Assembly: GCA_947650285.1 (NCBI GenBank)
Contig: CANTFL010000222.1
Location: 49,567-113,566, forward strand
Direction: 5' to 3'
Source of the DNA: Hyaloperonospora brassicae
Taxonomy: Eukaryota > Oomycota > Peronosporomycetes > Peronosporales > Peronosporaceae
DNA length: 64,000 nucleotides
Positions within the stretch are counted from its first letter, which is position 1. Each line of letters opens with the position of its first letter. The notes under the pieces are model-generated. The model saw only the letters and a program-made list of their open reading frames with translations, did not search any database and was not told the origin of the DNA. Position numbers and translations under genes: made by a program. Below are positions 45,423-57,056 of this stretch, piece by piece.

Positions 45423-47532
45423 ATGGAATCCGTTTTCGAGCATTCCCTTTACCACAACGTCAACTGGAAAGCCGGGAAGATGACGACCACGACGACAACA
45501 ACGGTGAAAGCTGATAACACAGCCAAGGCCTTCAGTACCGAGCGTGAGCCCTATCAGTGCACTTACTGCGGCGGGGCGGGGTACACGGTAGAGCGTTGCT
45601 GGACGAAGTAGAAGGATGAAAGTCAAGGAAACCGACGCGGCGGTAATGTCTGTGGACGCGAGGCTAGCAATGTCCATTGAAGTCATCATGATGCAGGCAA
45701 CAGCTACGATCGAGTGGCAGTTGCAGATTCTATGGAGTGCGGAGAGTCCACGGACAAGGATGTGTCTCCATTGTGGGCCGCCGACAGAGGTGCAACGCGC
45801 CAAATTTGTCATGACAAGGCCAAGTTTGCAAGCCTAATCAAGCTTGACGATGAACGACCACGGGGAGGTAGCCGATGGAAACGAGGCGGCTATCTAGGGT
45901 GTGCAGACCGTTCTTCCATACAAGAACGGGTTAAGCCCAGACAAGGTGATTTGCAAGATGATCACCACCAACATGATCAAGAAATGAACAGCCCCGCCAA
46001 TTCAAGCGGATCGAGCACATATCGAGGTTGTCAGCGAGAAAAGATGGCCCAGAAACAATTTCCAACCAACCGGGAGGGGCATCATTTTGACGCGTTCGAG
46101 CTGCTTCGCTTCGACATATGTGGGCCAATGGAACGGTTTTTACTGGGTGGCAGCAAGTTTTTGCTGCTGATTGTGGTGGAGGCCAGCGGATACATGAACG
46201 GTTTTTGCCTACGAGCGAAGTCGGAGACTGAAGACTGCACTATGAAGTACATCGTGATGGTGGACTCGCAATCAGACGAGAAGGCCAAGTTTGTGCGATA
46301 CGATGGTGCTCGCGTGTTCGCGACCAACACGCTTCAAGTGTTCAGAGAAAACGAAGGTACCGAGCAGCAAATCACGGTTCCGTATACATATCAAGTCAAC
46401 GTAACAGCAGAACGCGCGATTCGAACTATCTTCACGATCGGCCGCAGCATTCTCCATCATGCCAAGTTACACAAGTGTGTATTGGCGGAAGTTGCGATGA
46501 CGGCTGTTTACGTCAATAATCGTCTACCGTCACCTAATGTCTAGCACAAGACACCGTTAGAAATTGTCTACGATTTCAAGCCAACTGTCAAGCACATGCG
46601 AGTGTCCGGTTGTCAGACGTACATACTGATGTGGTATAGTAGTTCGTTGAATCTGTAATACAACAGCCCCAACGTACAAACACAACAGTCACCGAGATTA
46701 GAAGGCAAAACGGGCTGGTACGTGAGGGCAATCTCCTCGCGGTTCGCCCCTTCGGGGTTCAGTTGTGCTCTTGCCGAATAAAGTCCTTACAACCAATTTC
46801 TCCAGAAGTCTGCCTGAGCTCAGCAGCTTCTAACCCTTTCACTCCCTGTGACTTCACGCCGAAGGGAGGAAGCCGACGCTCACGCGTGATTACAGGCCAC
46901 GGGCGCAGTATCCGACCGACTAGAAGTTTTCGGTGCCCTCAGCTGAGGCCCACCATCTTGTCGCTCGACAAGCCTCTCACCAGTGCCGTCTATTAGGTCA
47001 CCGGCTTGTTACTTGACAAGACTCGAACAGTGCCGGCTATTGGGTCACTGGCTCGTCGACGACGAGGCTCTTTCATTCGCTGGTAGCGAGTGTTGTCCAA
47101 ACAGGGCCTTCCCAATCTCTTGGCGCCACCAGCCAAAACTTTTATGGGATATGCATCTCGAGGTTCGACGACAGGCATAACCTTTCTCGCGCAGAGACTT
47201 ACCGTAAGTGTACGCGTGTCAGTAAATTAGAAAGATCTGCACTGTATTGTTTAATCTCTTTTGCTGTGTCGCAGAGCCAGTTTGAATGACTCTCTATCCT
47301 TTTCTTTGTTCTTTATACAAATAAATGATGAATCTGACGTTCGATCATTCTAGTGCTTTGCATCATGAACGTGAATTGGCCGATATCTGGCTCGCCGACC
47401 TGTAATTTGCCTGCTTCAAGTTCGCCGACCTCCGATTTGTCGACCTCCGATTTGCCAACCTCCATTTTTGCCGGCCTCCGGTTTTACTGACACCCAGTTC
47501 ACCGACACCCAGCTCGCCGACAGTCAACTTAT
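45423..47532 (+). repeat. Array copy 4 (2110 bp)
   Basis: The 276-codon frame at 45714-46544 is identical in product to that of copy 3. LTR part from 46630. Confidence 0.92.
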
Positions 47533-49642
47533 ATGGAATCCGTTTTCGAGCATTCCCTTTACCACAACGTCAACTGGAAAGCCGGGAAGATGACGACCAC
47601 GACGACAACAACGGTGAAAGCTGATAACACAGCCAAGGCCTTCAGTACTGAGCGTGAGCCCTATCAGTGCACTTACTGCGGCGGGGCGGGGTACACGGTA
47701 GAGCGTTGCTGGACGAAGTAGAAGGATGAAAGTCAAGGAAACCGACGCGGCGGTAATGTCTGTGGACGCAAGGCTAGCAATGTCCATTGAAGTCATCATG
47801 ATGCAGGCAACAGCTACGATCGAGTGGCAGTTGCAGATTCTATGGAGTGCGGAGAGTCCACGGACAAGGATGTGTCTCCATTGTGGGCCGCCGACAGAGG
47901 TGCAACGCGCCAAATTTGTCATGACAAGGCCAAGTTTGCAAGCCTAATCAAGCTTGACGATGAACGACCACGGGGAGGTAGCCGATGGAAACGAGGCGGC
48001 TATCTAGGGTGTGCAGACCGTTCTTCCATACAAGAACGGGTTAAGCCCAGACAAGGTGATTTGCAAGATGATCACCACCAACATGATCAAGAAATGAACA
48101 GCCCCGCCAATTCAAGCGGATCGAGCACATATCGAGGTTGTCAGCGAGAAAAGATGGCCCAGAAACAATTTCCAACCAACCGGGAGGGGCATCATTTTGA
48201 CGCGTTCGAGCTGCTTCGCTTCGACATATGTGGGCCAATGGAACGGTTTTTACTGGGTGGCAGCAAGTTTTTGCTGCTGATTGTGGTGGAGGCCAGCGGA
48301 TACATGAACGGTTTTTGCCTACGAGCGAAGTCGGAGACTGAAGACTGCACTATGAAGTACATCGTGATGGTGGACTCGCAATCAGACGAGAAGGCCAAGT
48401 TTGTGCGATACGATGGTGCTCGCGTGTTCGCGACCAACACGCTTCAAGTGTTCAGAGAAAACGAAGGTACCGAGCAGCAAATCACGGTTCCGTATACATA
48501 TCAAGTCAACGTAACAGCAGAACGCGCGATTCGAACTATCTTCACGATCGGCCGCAGCATTCTCCATCATGCCAAGTTACACAAGTGTGTATTGGCGGAA
48601 GCCGCGATGACGGCTGTTTACGTCAATAATCGTCTACCGTCACCTAATATCTAGCACAAGACACCGTTAGAAATTGTCTACGATTTCAAGCCAACTGTCA
48701 AGCACATGCGAGTGTCCGGTTGTCAGACGTACATACTGATGTGGTATAGTAGTTCGTTGAATCTGTAATACAACAGCCCCAACGTACAAACACAACAGTC
48801 ACCGAGATTAGAAGGCAAAACGGGCTGGTACGTGAGGGCAATCTCCTCGCGGTTCGCCCCTTCGGGGTTCAGTTGTGCTCTTGCCGAATAAAGTCCTTAC
48901 AACCAATTTCTCCAGAAGTCTGCCTGAGCTCAGCAGCTTCTAACCCTTTCACTCCCTGTGACTTCACGCCGAAGGGAGGAAGCCGACGCTCACGCGTGAT
49001 TACAGGCCACGGGCGCAGTATCCGACCGACTAGAAGTTTTCGGTGCCCTCAGCTGAGGCCCACCATCTTGTCGCTCGACAAGCCTCTCACCAGTGCCGTC
49101 TATTAGGTCACCGGCTTGTTACTTGACAAGACTCGAACAGTGCCGGCTATTGGGTCACTGGCTCGTCGACGACGAGGCTCTTTCATTCGCTGGTAGCGAG
49201 TGTTGTCCAAACAGGGCCTTCCCAATCTCTTGGCGCCACCAGCCAAAACTTTTATGGGATATGCATCTCGAGGTTCGACGACAGGCATAACCTTTCTCGC
49301 GCAGAGACTTACCGTAAGTGTACGCGTGTCAGTAAATTAGAAAGATCTGCACTGTATTGTTTAATCTCTTTTGCTGTGTCGCAGAGCCAGTTTGAATGAC
49401 TCTCTATCCTTTTCTTTGTTCTTTATACAAATAAATGATGAATCTGACGTTCGATCATTCTAGTGCTTTGCATCATGAACGTGAATTGGCCGATATCTGG
49501 CTCGCCGACCTGTAATTTGCCTACTTCAAGTTCGCCGACCTCCGATTTGTCGACCTCTGATTCGCCAACCTCCATTTTTGCCGGCCTCCGGTTTTACTGA
49601 CACCCAGTTCACCGACACCCAGCTCGCCGACAGTCAACTTAT
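47533..49642 (+). repeat. Array copy 5 (2110 bp)
   Basis: The 276-codon frame at 47824-48654 differs from copies 3 and 4 at two residues near its end. LTR part from 48740. Confidence 0.92.
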
Positions 49643-51141
49643 ATGGAATCCGTTTTCGAGCATTCCCTTTACCACAACGTCAATTGGAAAGCCGGGAAGA
49701 TGACGACCACGACGACAACAACGGTGAAAGCTGATAACACAGCCAAGGCCTTCAGTACTGAGCGTGAGCCCTATCAGTGCACTTACTGCGGCGGGGCGGG
49801 GTACACGGTAGAGCGTTGCTGGACGAAGTAGAAGGATGAAAGTCAAGGAAACCGACGCGGCGGTAATGTCTGTGGACGCGAGGCTAGCAATGTCCATTGA
49901 AGTCATCATGATGCAGGCAACAGCTACGATCGAGTGGCAGTTGCAGATTCTATGGAGTGCGGAGAGTCCACGGACAAGGATGTGTCTCCATTGTGGGCCG
50001 CCGACAGAGGTGCAACGCGCCAAATTTGTCATGACAAGGCCAAGTTTGCAAGCCTGATCAAGCTTGACGATGAACGACCACGGGGAGGTAGCCGATGGAA
50101 ACGAGGCGGCTATCTAGGGTGTGCAGACCGTTCTTCCATACACGAACGGGTTAAGCCCAGACAAGGTGATTTGCAAGATGATCACCACCAACATGATCAA
50201 GAAATGAACAGCCCCGCCAATTCAAGCGGATCGAGCACATATCGAGGTTGTCAGCGAGAAAAGATGGCCCAGAAACAATTTCCAACCAACCGGGAGGGGC
50301 ATCATTTTGACGCGTTCGAGCTGCTTTGCTTCGACATATGTGGGCCAATGGAACGGTTTTTACTGGGTGGCAGCAAGTTTTTGCTGCTGATTGTGGTGGA
50401 GGCCAGCGGATACATGAACGGCTTTTGCCTACGAGCGAAGTCGGAGACTGAAGACCGCACTATGAAGTACATCGTGATGGTGGACTCGCAATCAGACGAG
50501 AAGGCCAAGTTTGTGCGATACGATGGTGCTCGCGTGTTCGCGACCAACACGCTTCAAGTGTTCAGAGAAAACGAAGGTACCGAGCAGCAAATCACGGTTC
50601 CGTATACATATCAATTCAACGTAAAAGTAGAACGCGCGATTCGAACTATCTTCGCGATCGGCCGCAGCATTCTCCATCATGCCAAGTTACACAAGTGTGT
50701 ATTGGCGGAAGTTGCGATGACGGCTGTTTACGTCAATAATCGTCTACCGTCACCTAATGTCTAGCACAAGACACCGTTAGAAATTGTCTACGATTTCAAG
50801 CCAACTGTCAAGCACATGCGAGTGTCCGGTTGTCAGACGTACATACTGATGTGGTGTAGTAGTTCGTTGAATCTGTAATACAACAGCCTCAACGTACAAA
50901 CACACCAATCACCGAGATTAGAAGGCAAAACGGGCTGGTACGTGAGGGCAATCTCCTCGCGGTTCGCCCCTTCGGGGTTCAGTTGTGCTCTTGCCGAATA
51001 AAGTCCTTACAACCAATTTCTCCAGAAGTCTGCCTGAGCTCAGCAGCTTCTAACCCTTTCACTCCCTGTGACTTCACGCCGAAGGGAGGAATCCGACGCT
51101 CATGCGTGATTACAGGCCACGGGCGCAGTATCCGACCGACT
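49643..51141 (+). repeat. Array copy 6 (right-truncated)
   Basis: The frame 49934-50764 differs from the central copies at several residues. The LTR part begins at 50850 and is cut after CCGACCGACT at 51141, with gypsy-2 RT sequence directly after. Confidence 0.88.
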
Positions 51142-52280
51142 GAAATTGACTGGGTTCCTGGAACTAAATACTGCGTAACACGGCAGTAGCCTTTACCTAA
51201 GGAACAGTGTGACGTCATTGACGACTCCTTTCGTGCAAAGCACGCGGCAGAAATGGTACGTGAGAGCAAATCTCCCCATTCCACACCGACCTTCTGTGTC
51301 AAAAATTCAAATGGGAAGTGGCGCATTGTTCATGCTTACACTAAGCTTAATGCGGCCACCATCCCATCTTAGACACCAATTCCGAGGAAGGATGTTCTTT
51401 TGAACAATATGGTGGGATGTACAATGTACAGTGCGCTCGACTTAGTCGATGGTTAGTACCAGCTGCCCATGCGAGAAAGCGATATTCCGCTGACAGCGGT
51501 CAGCACTCCGAGCGGTATGATCTGGGAGTGGCCTCTAATGCCGTAAGGGTTATCCAATCCCCTGGCTACATTCAATCGTCTTGTGAAGCAACTGTTCAGA
51601 CCTCACCAAGGATATGCACAGACGTACTTTGATTTCATCTTTGTCTATATTCGTGCTATAAACGGTCAGGCAGATGTGCACAATCACATTGACCATTTAC
51701 GAGCGGTGCTCGAGTGCTTGCGCACGAATTAGTTGTACGTCAACGCGTCTAAGTGCATCTTTGGTGCAGAAAAGATTCCCTTTTTAGAATGCTCTATTGG
51801 TAAGCGAGGTCTTAGAGCAGATCCCGCCAAGGCAAAAGCCATAGTTGATTGGCCGGTATCAAAGAGCCAAAAGGACTAACGTAAGTGGCTTGGCTTTGCC
51901 AATTACTTACACAAGTCCAGTGCGAATTACGCAGATATGGCTCGGCCATTATCCCATCCTCTTTAGAAGGATGTGGGATGGTGCTGGACTAGCACCGAGC
52001 ATGTTGTTTTTCAAGCAGTAAAGGAAATCCTCCTTCATGCGCCAATCTTGGCTTTGCCTGATCCTGATTGATCTTTCAGTGTCGTCTGTGAAGCATCTGA
52101 CTTTGCCATAGGCAGCGCTCTGGTAAAGAAAGATTCTGATGGACGGGAACGCATCATTGCGTTTGAGTCCCGACAGCTGAAGGCTGCAGAAAAGAACTAA
52201 AATGGTCGTGACAAAGAGCTACTTGCAATGAAGTATGCTCTCGTCAAATTCAGTTTTATCTTCTTGGCTCTAAGCCGTTT
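51142..52280 (+). pseudogene. pol: gypsy-2 reverse transcriptase and RNase H
   Basis: The reading resumes with E-I-D-W-V-P-G-T-K-Y-C-V-T-R-Q then a stop, and continues in one frame with many stops. Blocks seen are S-P-H-S-T-P-T-F-C-V-K, W-R-I-V-H-A-Y-T-K-L-N-A-A, and S-A-L-D-L-V-D-G. The YxDD box reads Y-F-D-F, so the second Asp is Phe. RNase H blocks are V-C-E-A-S-D-F-A (first Asp is Glu) and K-E-L-L-A-M-K-Y-A. It is clearly inactive. Confidence 0.88.
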
Positions 52281-52913
52281 GTGATATACACAGATCATGC
52301 GTCACTACGCACTGCGACCCAGTCGCCACACCGCTCTCAGAGAATGGCTCGTTGGCTTTCCTTCTTTGCCGAGTACAACTTCGAGGTGAAGTATAAGCCG
52401 GGCAAGCAGATTGCTTTGGATGATTCGTTGTCACGCAGGCCTAAATATGAGCTTGCTCATGTTACGATTCTGTCGTCGTCGGTCACTGACCTCATCCGTA
52501 CGGCATATGCCAAGGATGAACACTGTGTAGATCTGCTACGTGCTCTAGGGAGCGGTGAGTTTAGGAACAAAGACATAAAATTGTCAGCACGATTACATGC
52601 GAGGATACATCGATATTCTATCGATCAAGGCCTGTTTTGCTATAACATGGATGTGGAGGATACCCCTCGCATCGATGTCCCTCATGATGAGAAGTTGAAG
52701 TATCGGATCCTCTATGACGCACATGATACTGCGTTGAGTGGTCATCGCGGTCGTGAGAAGACCTATGGCTCAGTCAGCCAACGCTATTGGTGGCCCAAAC
52801 TATACAAATGGGTGAGCACATATGCGCGTACGTGTGAAACGTGTCAACAAGTGAAACCCTCATCCCACGCGGCCACGCCGCTGGAAAGTTTGACTGTACC
52901 CAAAGGGAGTTGA
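52281..52913 (+). pseudogene. pol: gypsy-2 RNase H end and integrase zinc domain
   Basis: Open for 210 codons: T-D-H-A-S-L-R-T-A, R-M-A-R-W-L-S-F-F-A-E-Y, K-Y-K-P-G-K, then the integrase HHCC domain (H-D-T-A-L-S-G-H-R-G ... C-E-T-C-Q-Q-V). It ends at TGA 52911-52913; integrase continues from 52926 in the same frame. Confidence 0.88.
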
Positions 52914-52925
52914 GAGTCTATCAGT

Positions 52926-53226
52926 ATGGATTTCCTGTTCGGTTTACCGAAAGATCTGTATGGAAATACGGGTATTGTGGTCTTTGTTGACCATTTGAGC
53001 AAGATGGCTCATTTAGCGGCGGTGCTGGATACCATTGATGGTGAGGGTACAGATACGCTGTTTATCGATCGCGTGTTTCGACAACACGGTTTGCCGTTGG
53101 CAATTGTCTCCGATAGAAAATTTTGCTTCACTGGGAAGTTTTGGAAGTCCATCTTCAAGGTGCTCGGTACACGTTTGGACAAGTCCACAGCGGATCATCC
53201 GCAGACTGATGGTCAAAACGAGCGAG
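52926..53226 (+). pseudogene. pol: gypsy-2 integrase core (interrupted)
   Basis: Catalytic positions are Asp in S-M-D-F-L-F-G-L-P, Asp in V-S-D-R-K-F-C-F, and Glu in T-D-G-Q-N-E-R-V. The coding match stops at the residue after E-R, where the 1859-bp insert begins. N-R-I-I-D-D-I-L-R resumes after 55085. Confidence 0.88.
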
Positions 53227-55085
53227 TGTGGCGAAGTCGATCTCACAAAATTACTTTAGTGAGAGTCGATCTTCCACTTGCCCAGATTTGCCGACTCACG
53301 GAGGGGGTACTCCGATCTGTGCCTTGCTGTATAACCTTGTGCTCACCTATGTGTATTCGTCGTTTGGGCTGGCTTGAGCTCTTCGTAATGGACTTGGGAG
53401 ACGTCGATCTCGCTGAGAGGTTGGGTTGAGCGTTCGCTTCCGGTGCGGAAATCTTCACACCATGAACGGGGGTTCTGCGATCTTGATCTCGAGTCGCGAC
53501 GATCTCTATCTGGAAACGTCGCGATCTCGATCTTGAATCACACCGATCTCGATTTATCCTTCAGGGTCGGGGTCTTTGCTAAACGGAAATCTTCACTCAG
53601 AAAATGATAGTCTTGCGTCAATCTTGCCTTGGGATCGGTCCGATCTGATCTTGGGATCGGTCGACCTTGCAGGAAGTGCGCAATGTGGGCCGAGGGATGT
53701 CCTGTTTTGCCAAAGTGAAACGTGTCGATCGATCCGGTAGATCACTTCGATCTTGCTCGGTCTTGTCTTGAACTCCTTGTCCATATTTTCAGATTACTAG
53801 AGCCGTCTCGCGATCTTGTGTCCAAAATAATTTTCCTTTGTTGTGTGGCTGCTACCCTATAAGTTGAGTTGAGTGTGAGTACTTGATCGATCCGGGCCAG
53901 ATATACCGAGATCGCTCTTCTCGGTCTTGGCCAGCAATCCAAGATCGGTCTTCTGTGTCCCTGCAACACGCGTGCCTTGTCCCGCCGGGGAATCCAAATC
54001 AATCTTGCCCGGAGAAGAGGGGAGGAACGCGCGTCGTGTGCAGAAGAAGAAGAGTTCAAGTCTGTTTATTATATAACCAAATTAATAGTCAACCTATCCT
54101 TAAGCCTATTCCAAAATGTAGGCCACTCTCCAAACCGATATCACCTTTAATCTTGACCGCTCTTTTGAACACGTGTCGAAGTTTTGTGACCTGTACTCCA
54201 AAGATAGCGCCAATACTCCCGATATCGTACCTAGACACCAAAAAGAAACCAAATTCCAATTACGGTACTAAATACCCAATTTTGGTACCGAAAAGTTCAA
54301 AATAGTATCTAAAATGCGGAATGTGTCTAAATCCATTTTGCGACGTGAATTCGACCGGATTCCACCGGCTCTTTCGGTCTGAACTTTTGGAACGTCCCTC
54401 ATGGACCTTCCACAAGCATGTATGTCACAATACAATAGCTCCATCATCGATATATCCATAATCAGCAAGGAACCTGGCCGATCTGATGCCCAATTAGAGA
54501 TCGTTGAGGATCGACACAGTGCGATCCGGCCCTATGTGTTTTTTTCGTTCAGTTTGCATGCTCCGATACCATCCTCAAGGGTTTATCCGCACAATGGGAC
54601 CATCCACGGTTCTCACAACGGTCCCACGGACCTCCACGAACATCCACACTTCCAGATCGGGCTATACTTAACCTAAATCAGTACTCCCATTGGAGATCGG
54701 TGATATGTATCTTCGATCACCTGGATGCTGCACCTTTGTCACAGAGTCACGTCGCATCGCCTGGTCTCAGACGTACCTTTCTTAATTCAGATCGGTCGTC
54801 TGGTTCAATCTAGTCCCTCGTCCCAGATCGCACCGTGGAAATCATCCATGTCTGCGACTCGTCCCAGATTGTTCCAGGGAAATCTCCCCTTTCTGCGCCT
54901 CGTCTCAGACCGTTCCACGTCCATCCTTCGGTCGACCGTTGGATCGGTCCGTCGATCTCCGTGGGATCACCTTCCGTCTCTCATTGGATCGCCATATCAC
55001 TTGGTGCCATTTTCACCAATAAGTGGCGACTCATTTGGATGGCCATTGATCCATGTCATAAAATATGATTAATGACTTTGCTACA
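53227..55085. repeat. 1859-bp LTR-like insert in gypsy-2 integrase
   Basis: The ends are TGTGGCGAAG and TTTGCTACA, flanked by CGAG on both sides (53223-53226 and 55086-55089; 5 or 6 bp if the start is placed one or two bases later). TG...CA ends, a short duplication and no coding content suggest a solo LTR of an unidentified family. It is rich in short pyrimidine-biased TCGATCTTG-like words. A truncated relative lies at 35328-36662. Confidence 0.7.
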
Positions 55086-55089
55086 CGAG

Positions 55090-55675
55090 TGAATCGCATC
55101 ATAGATGACATCTTGCGCAGTGTTTTTGCTGAAACGCCTAAGCGTTGGAGTTTGATGCTCCCTGTCGTTGAATTTGCGTTGAATACTTCCGTGCATGTCT
55201 CCACCGGCTACACAACGTTTTATGTGAATGGTCTCACACACCCTCGCGTTTTGTTAACGCTACCACTGCGTGTTCAGGGCTTGGTGAGGGAGGAGTAACC
55301 GATCGTCTTGCTGATATCAGCCCTGCTACTGTTCAAAAACAGGTAAGCGAGTTTCCCGCAACGCGATTGAATGTCTTACGACATGTGCGTGTAGCACTGG
55401 CTGGTAGCCAAGACAAGAAGAAGGAACAAGCTGATGCTACAGGCAGAGGTTGTGTTAAACTTTATGAGGTCGGAGACCAAGTTCTACTCAATGCTAAAAA
55501 CCTACCTACAAATGTAGTGTTTGCTGTCTTCAAGACAAAGTTGCGCCCACGCTTCATTGGACCATTCACGGTCGTCGCCAAGAAGGAAATTGCGTATACG
55601 CTCAACCTTCCGCGCAAACTACGCACACACCCCGTGTTCTAAGTTGGCTTGCTAAAGCCGTATCGGGATCCGTCC
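55090..55675 (+). pseudogene. pol: gypsy-2 integrase end and GPF/Y module
   Basis: Continuation of the core (V-V-E-F-A-L-N-T-S-V-H, T-T-F-Y-V-N-G-L) to TAA near 55298. After a frameshift the C-terminal module follows (V-G-D-Q-V-L-L-N-A-K-N-L; R-F-I-G-P-F-T-V-V; L-P-R-K-L-R-T-H). A TAA at 55640-55642 interrupts V-F-stop-V-G-L-L-K-P-Y. Confidence 0.85.
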
Positions 55676-55727
55676 CACGTTAACTTGGAGGCGGTTGCGC
55701 CGGGTAGGTTGGCCTTGCCATCGGTTG

Positions 55728-56932
55728 CTAAATCCGTATCAGGAGGTCAAGCTGAGCCTCCATCCGGGCTTGGCCCAGCTCCAACGCCTGGACACGGGCT
55801 CGCATCGCGTCAAACGCACTCTGGGTCTTACCCAATGTTTGACGGAGACCACTTAGTTCGAAAAGCACCTTCTCATGCTCCTCCTTCGGTATACCGACCA
55901 CCTCCGACGCTGCTCGAAGAGCAAGGGAATGCCAGTTCCATGTGGAGCGACTTCTAAAACGACGTCGTCGTCAGGGTCAATACGAGTTTCTGGTGAAGTG
56001 GCGAGGGTACCCGGAGTCGGAGATCTCGTGGGAGTTTGAAATACCCCTTCGGCAGGATTGCCCATACGTCGTTGAATTTTTAACATCGTGGCAGGGGTCA
56101 TCCCTCGACCGAGAGCGCTTCTCACCAATAGTGGTGGAGGCAGGTGGGTAGTTGGGCACCGCTTGACCAACACCCACATCAACCGGCACAGCCGGAGCAT
56201 AGCGTGTGCGAGTTCGCAACTGGCCTCTGGCCTTAAACTTGGCGTAATCATACCGAAGCTTTCGTTCTAGACGAACATCTGCCACATTGGCACTTGCTCT
56301 GAGAGCTAACACGCTGCTGAGGTGTCGTTTACGATGCACTTAGCGAACAAAATCGTTGTTTTCTTCCTCCTGAGATTCGCCTGCAAATAGGAAGATGGTA
56401 TACCCTCCATCGGTGGGACCGGTGCACCCCGTGCTTGCGTGTCAAGTCGCAACTTGTATTGACTCTGAGTCGTCAATTGAGGTTGCAGGTAACTCTCGCG
56501 AAGTACCTGTCGACCCGCCACCTCATCAGAAGATGTTGGCTCAGCGCCTATGGCCCAAGTTGCGAAAGAACGACCTGTCGTTTGGCGTATGCGCTCTTCC
56601 ACACTAAGTGGGGTGAGCAGATAGCCACGACGACCCTCAAGGGTTGCAGCAAGCTGCATATGGCGCTGAGCGCTCTCCTCTCGTTGGATAGTAAACTGTT
56701 ATTGCTCATCGAGAGGATTAGTGATGATGTCATTGACCATCATGGGTGTTTGATGCGGCGCCGATGGCGCGTTAGCTTCGCCACGCTCGGCAAATGGGTT
56801 CAGTGCAGTATGAGGCGGTGCCTCTTGCACTGGTAAGTAGGACATTGTCCTCTTTTCACCATGGATATCGGTATCGCTACCATAATCCACCTCCACATCG
56901 ATGCCGAGGTAGGAAGAGAGTCGTGGACTCAT
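55728..56932 (-). pseudogene. Antisense ORF of gypsy-2 (unknown protein with coiled coil)
   Basis: On the - strand a coding relic starts with ATG at 56932. Residues 12-22 read D-V-E-V-D-Y-G-S-D-T-D, matching the motif of the gypsy-1 antisense ORF. After a stop at 56701-56699 the same frame runs on to 56306. Frameshifts near 56340 and 56250 lead to D-P-D-D-D-V-V-L-E-V-A and, after another near 55915, to a heptad-rich coiled coil (E-E-H-E-K-V-L-F-E-L-S-G-L-R) ending at a stop at 55728. So the layout (acidic N-terminal motif, basic middle, C-terminal coiled coil, opposite the chromodomain) is the same as in gypsy-1. Function is unknown. Confidence 0.6.
55942..56090 (+). pseudogene. gypsy-2 chromodomain
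   Basis: V-E-R-L-L-K-R-R-R-R, Y-E-F-L-V-K-W-R-G-Y-P, I-S-W-E-F-E form a typical chromodomain at the end of pol, in a different frame from the integrase tail. Confidence 0.8.
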
Positions 56933-57056
56933 GGGATGGCGATGCCATGGTGTTTTGTGTTATGCCAACCGTAAGGTTGAAGAGCACACGCACCGTCCTC
57001 TTCGAGCAAGAAATTCGATTGACGTTTTGTGGAAACGTTAGTCTGGTGGGGGAGTG

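Larger units (their letters stand above)
39023..51141 (+). repeat. Tandem array of a chimeric copia/LTR repeat, six copies
   Basis: Each unit is a piece of a Ty1/copia element (mid-gag with zinc knuckle through integrase core, about 1.2 kb), then a complete gypsy-C-type LTR (about 730 bp), then a minirepeat tract. Period measured at LTR starts 44520, 46630, 48740 and 50850 is exactly 2110 bp. Copies 1 and 6 are truncated; copy 2 is 2385 bp. Copies 3 and 4 give identical 276-codon frames. The central copies being most alike is typical of unequal exchange. The array ends inside the LTR part at 51141, where gypsy-2 RT resumes. Confidence 0.95.

Noticed and set aside
39023..51141. Regular repeats taken as a CRISPR or rDNA array
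   Set aside because: The period is 2110 bp, units are coding and LTR fragments, and there are no short repeat-spacer pairs or rRNA sequence.
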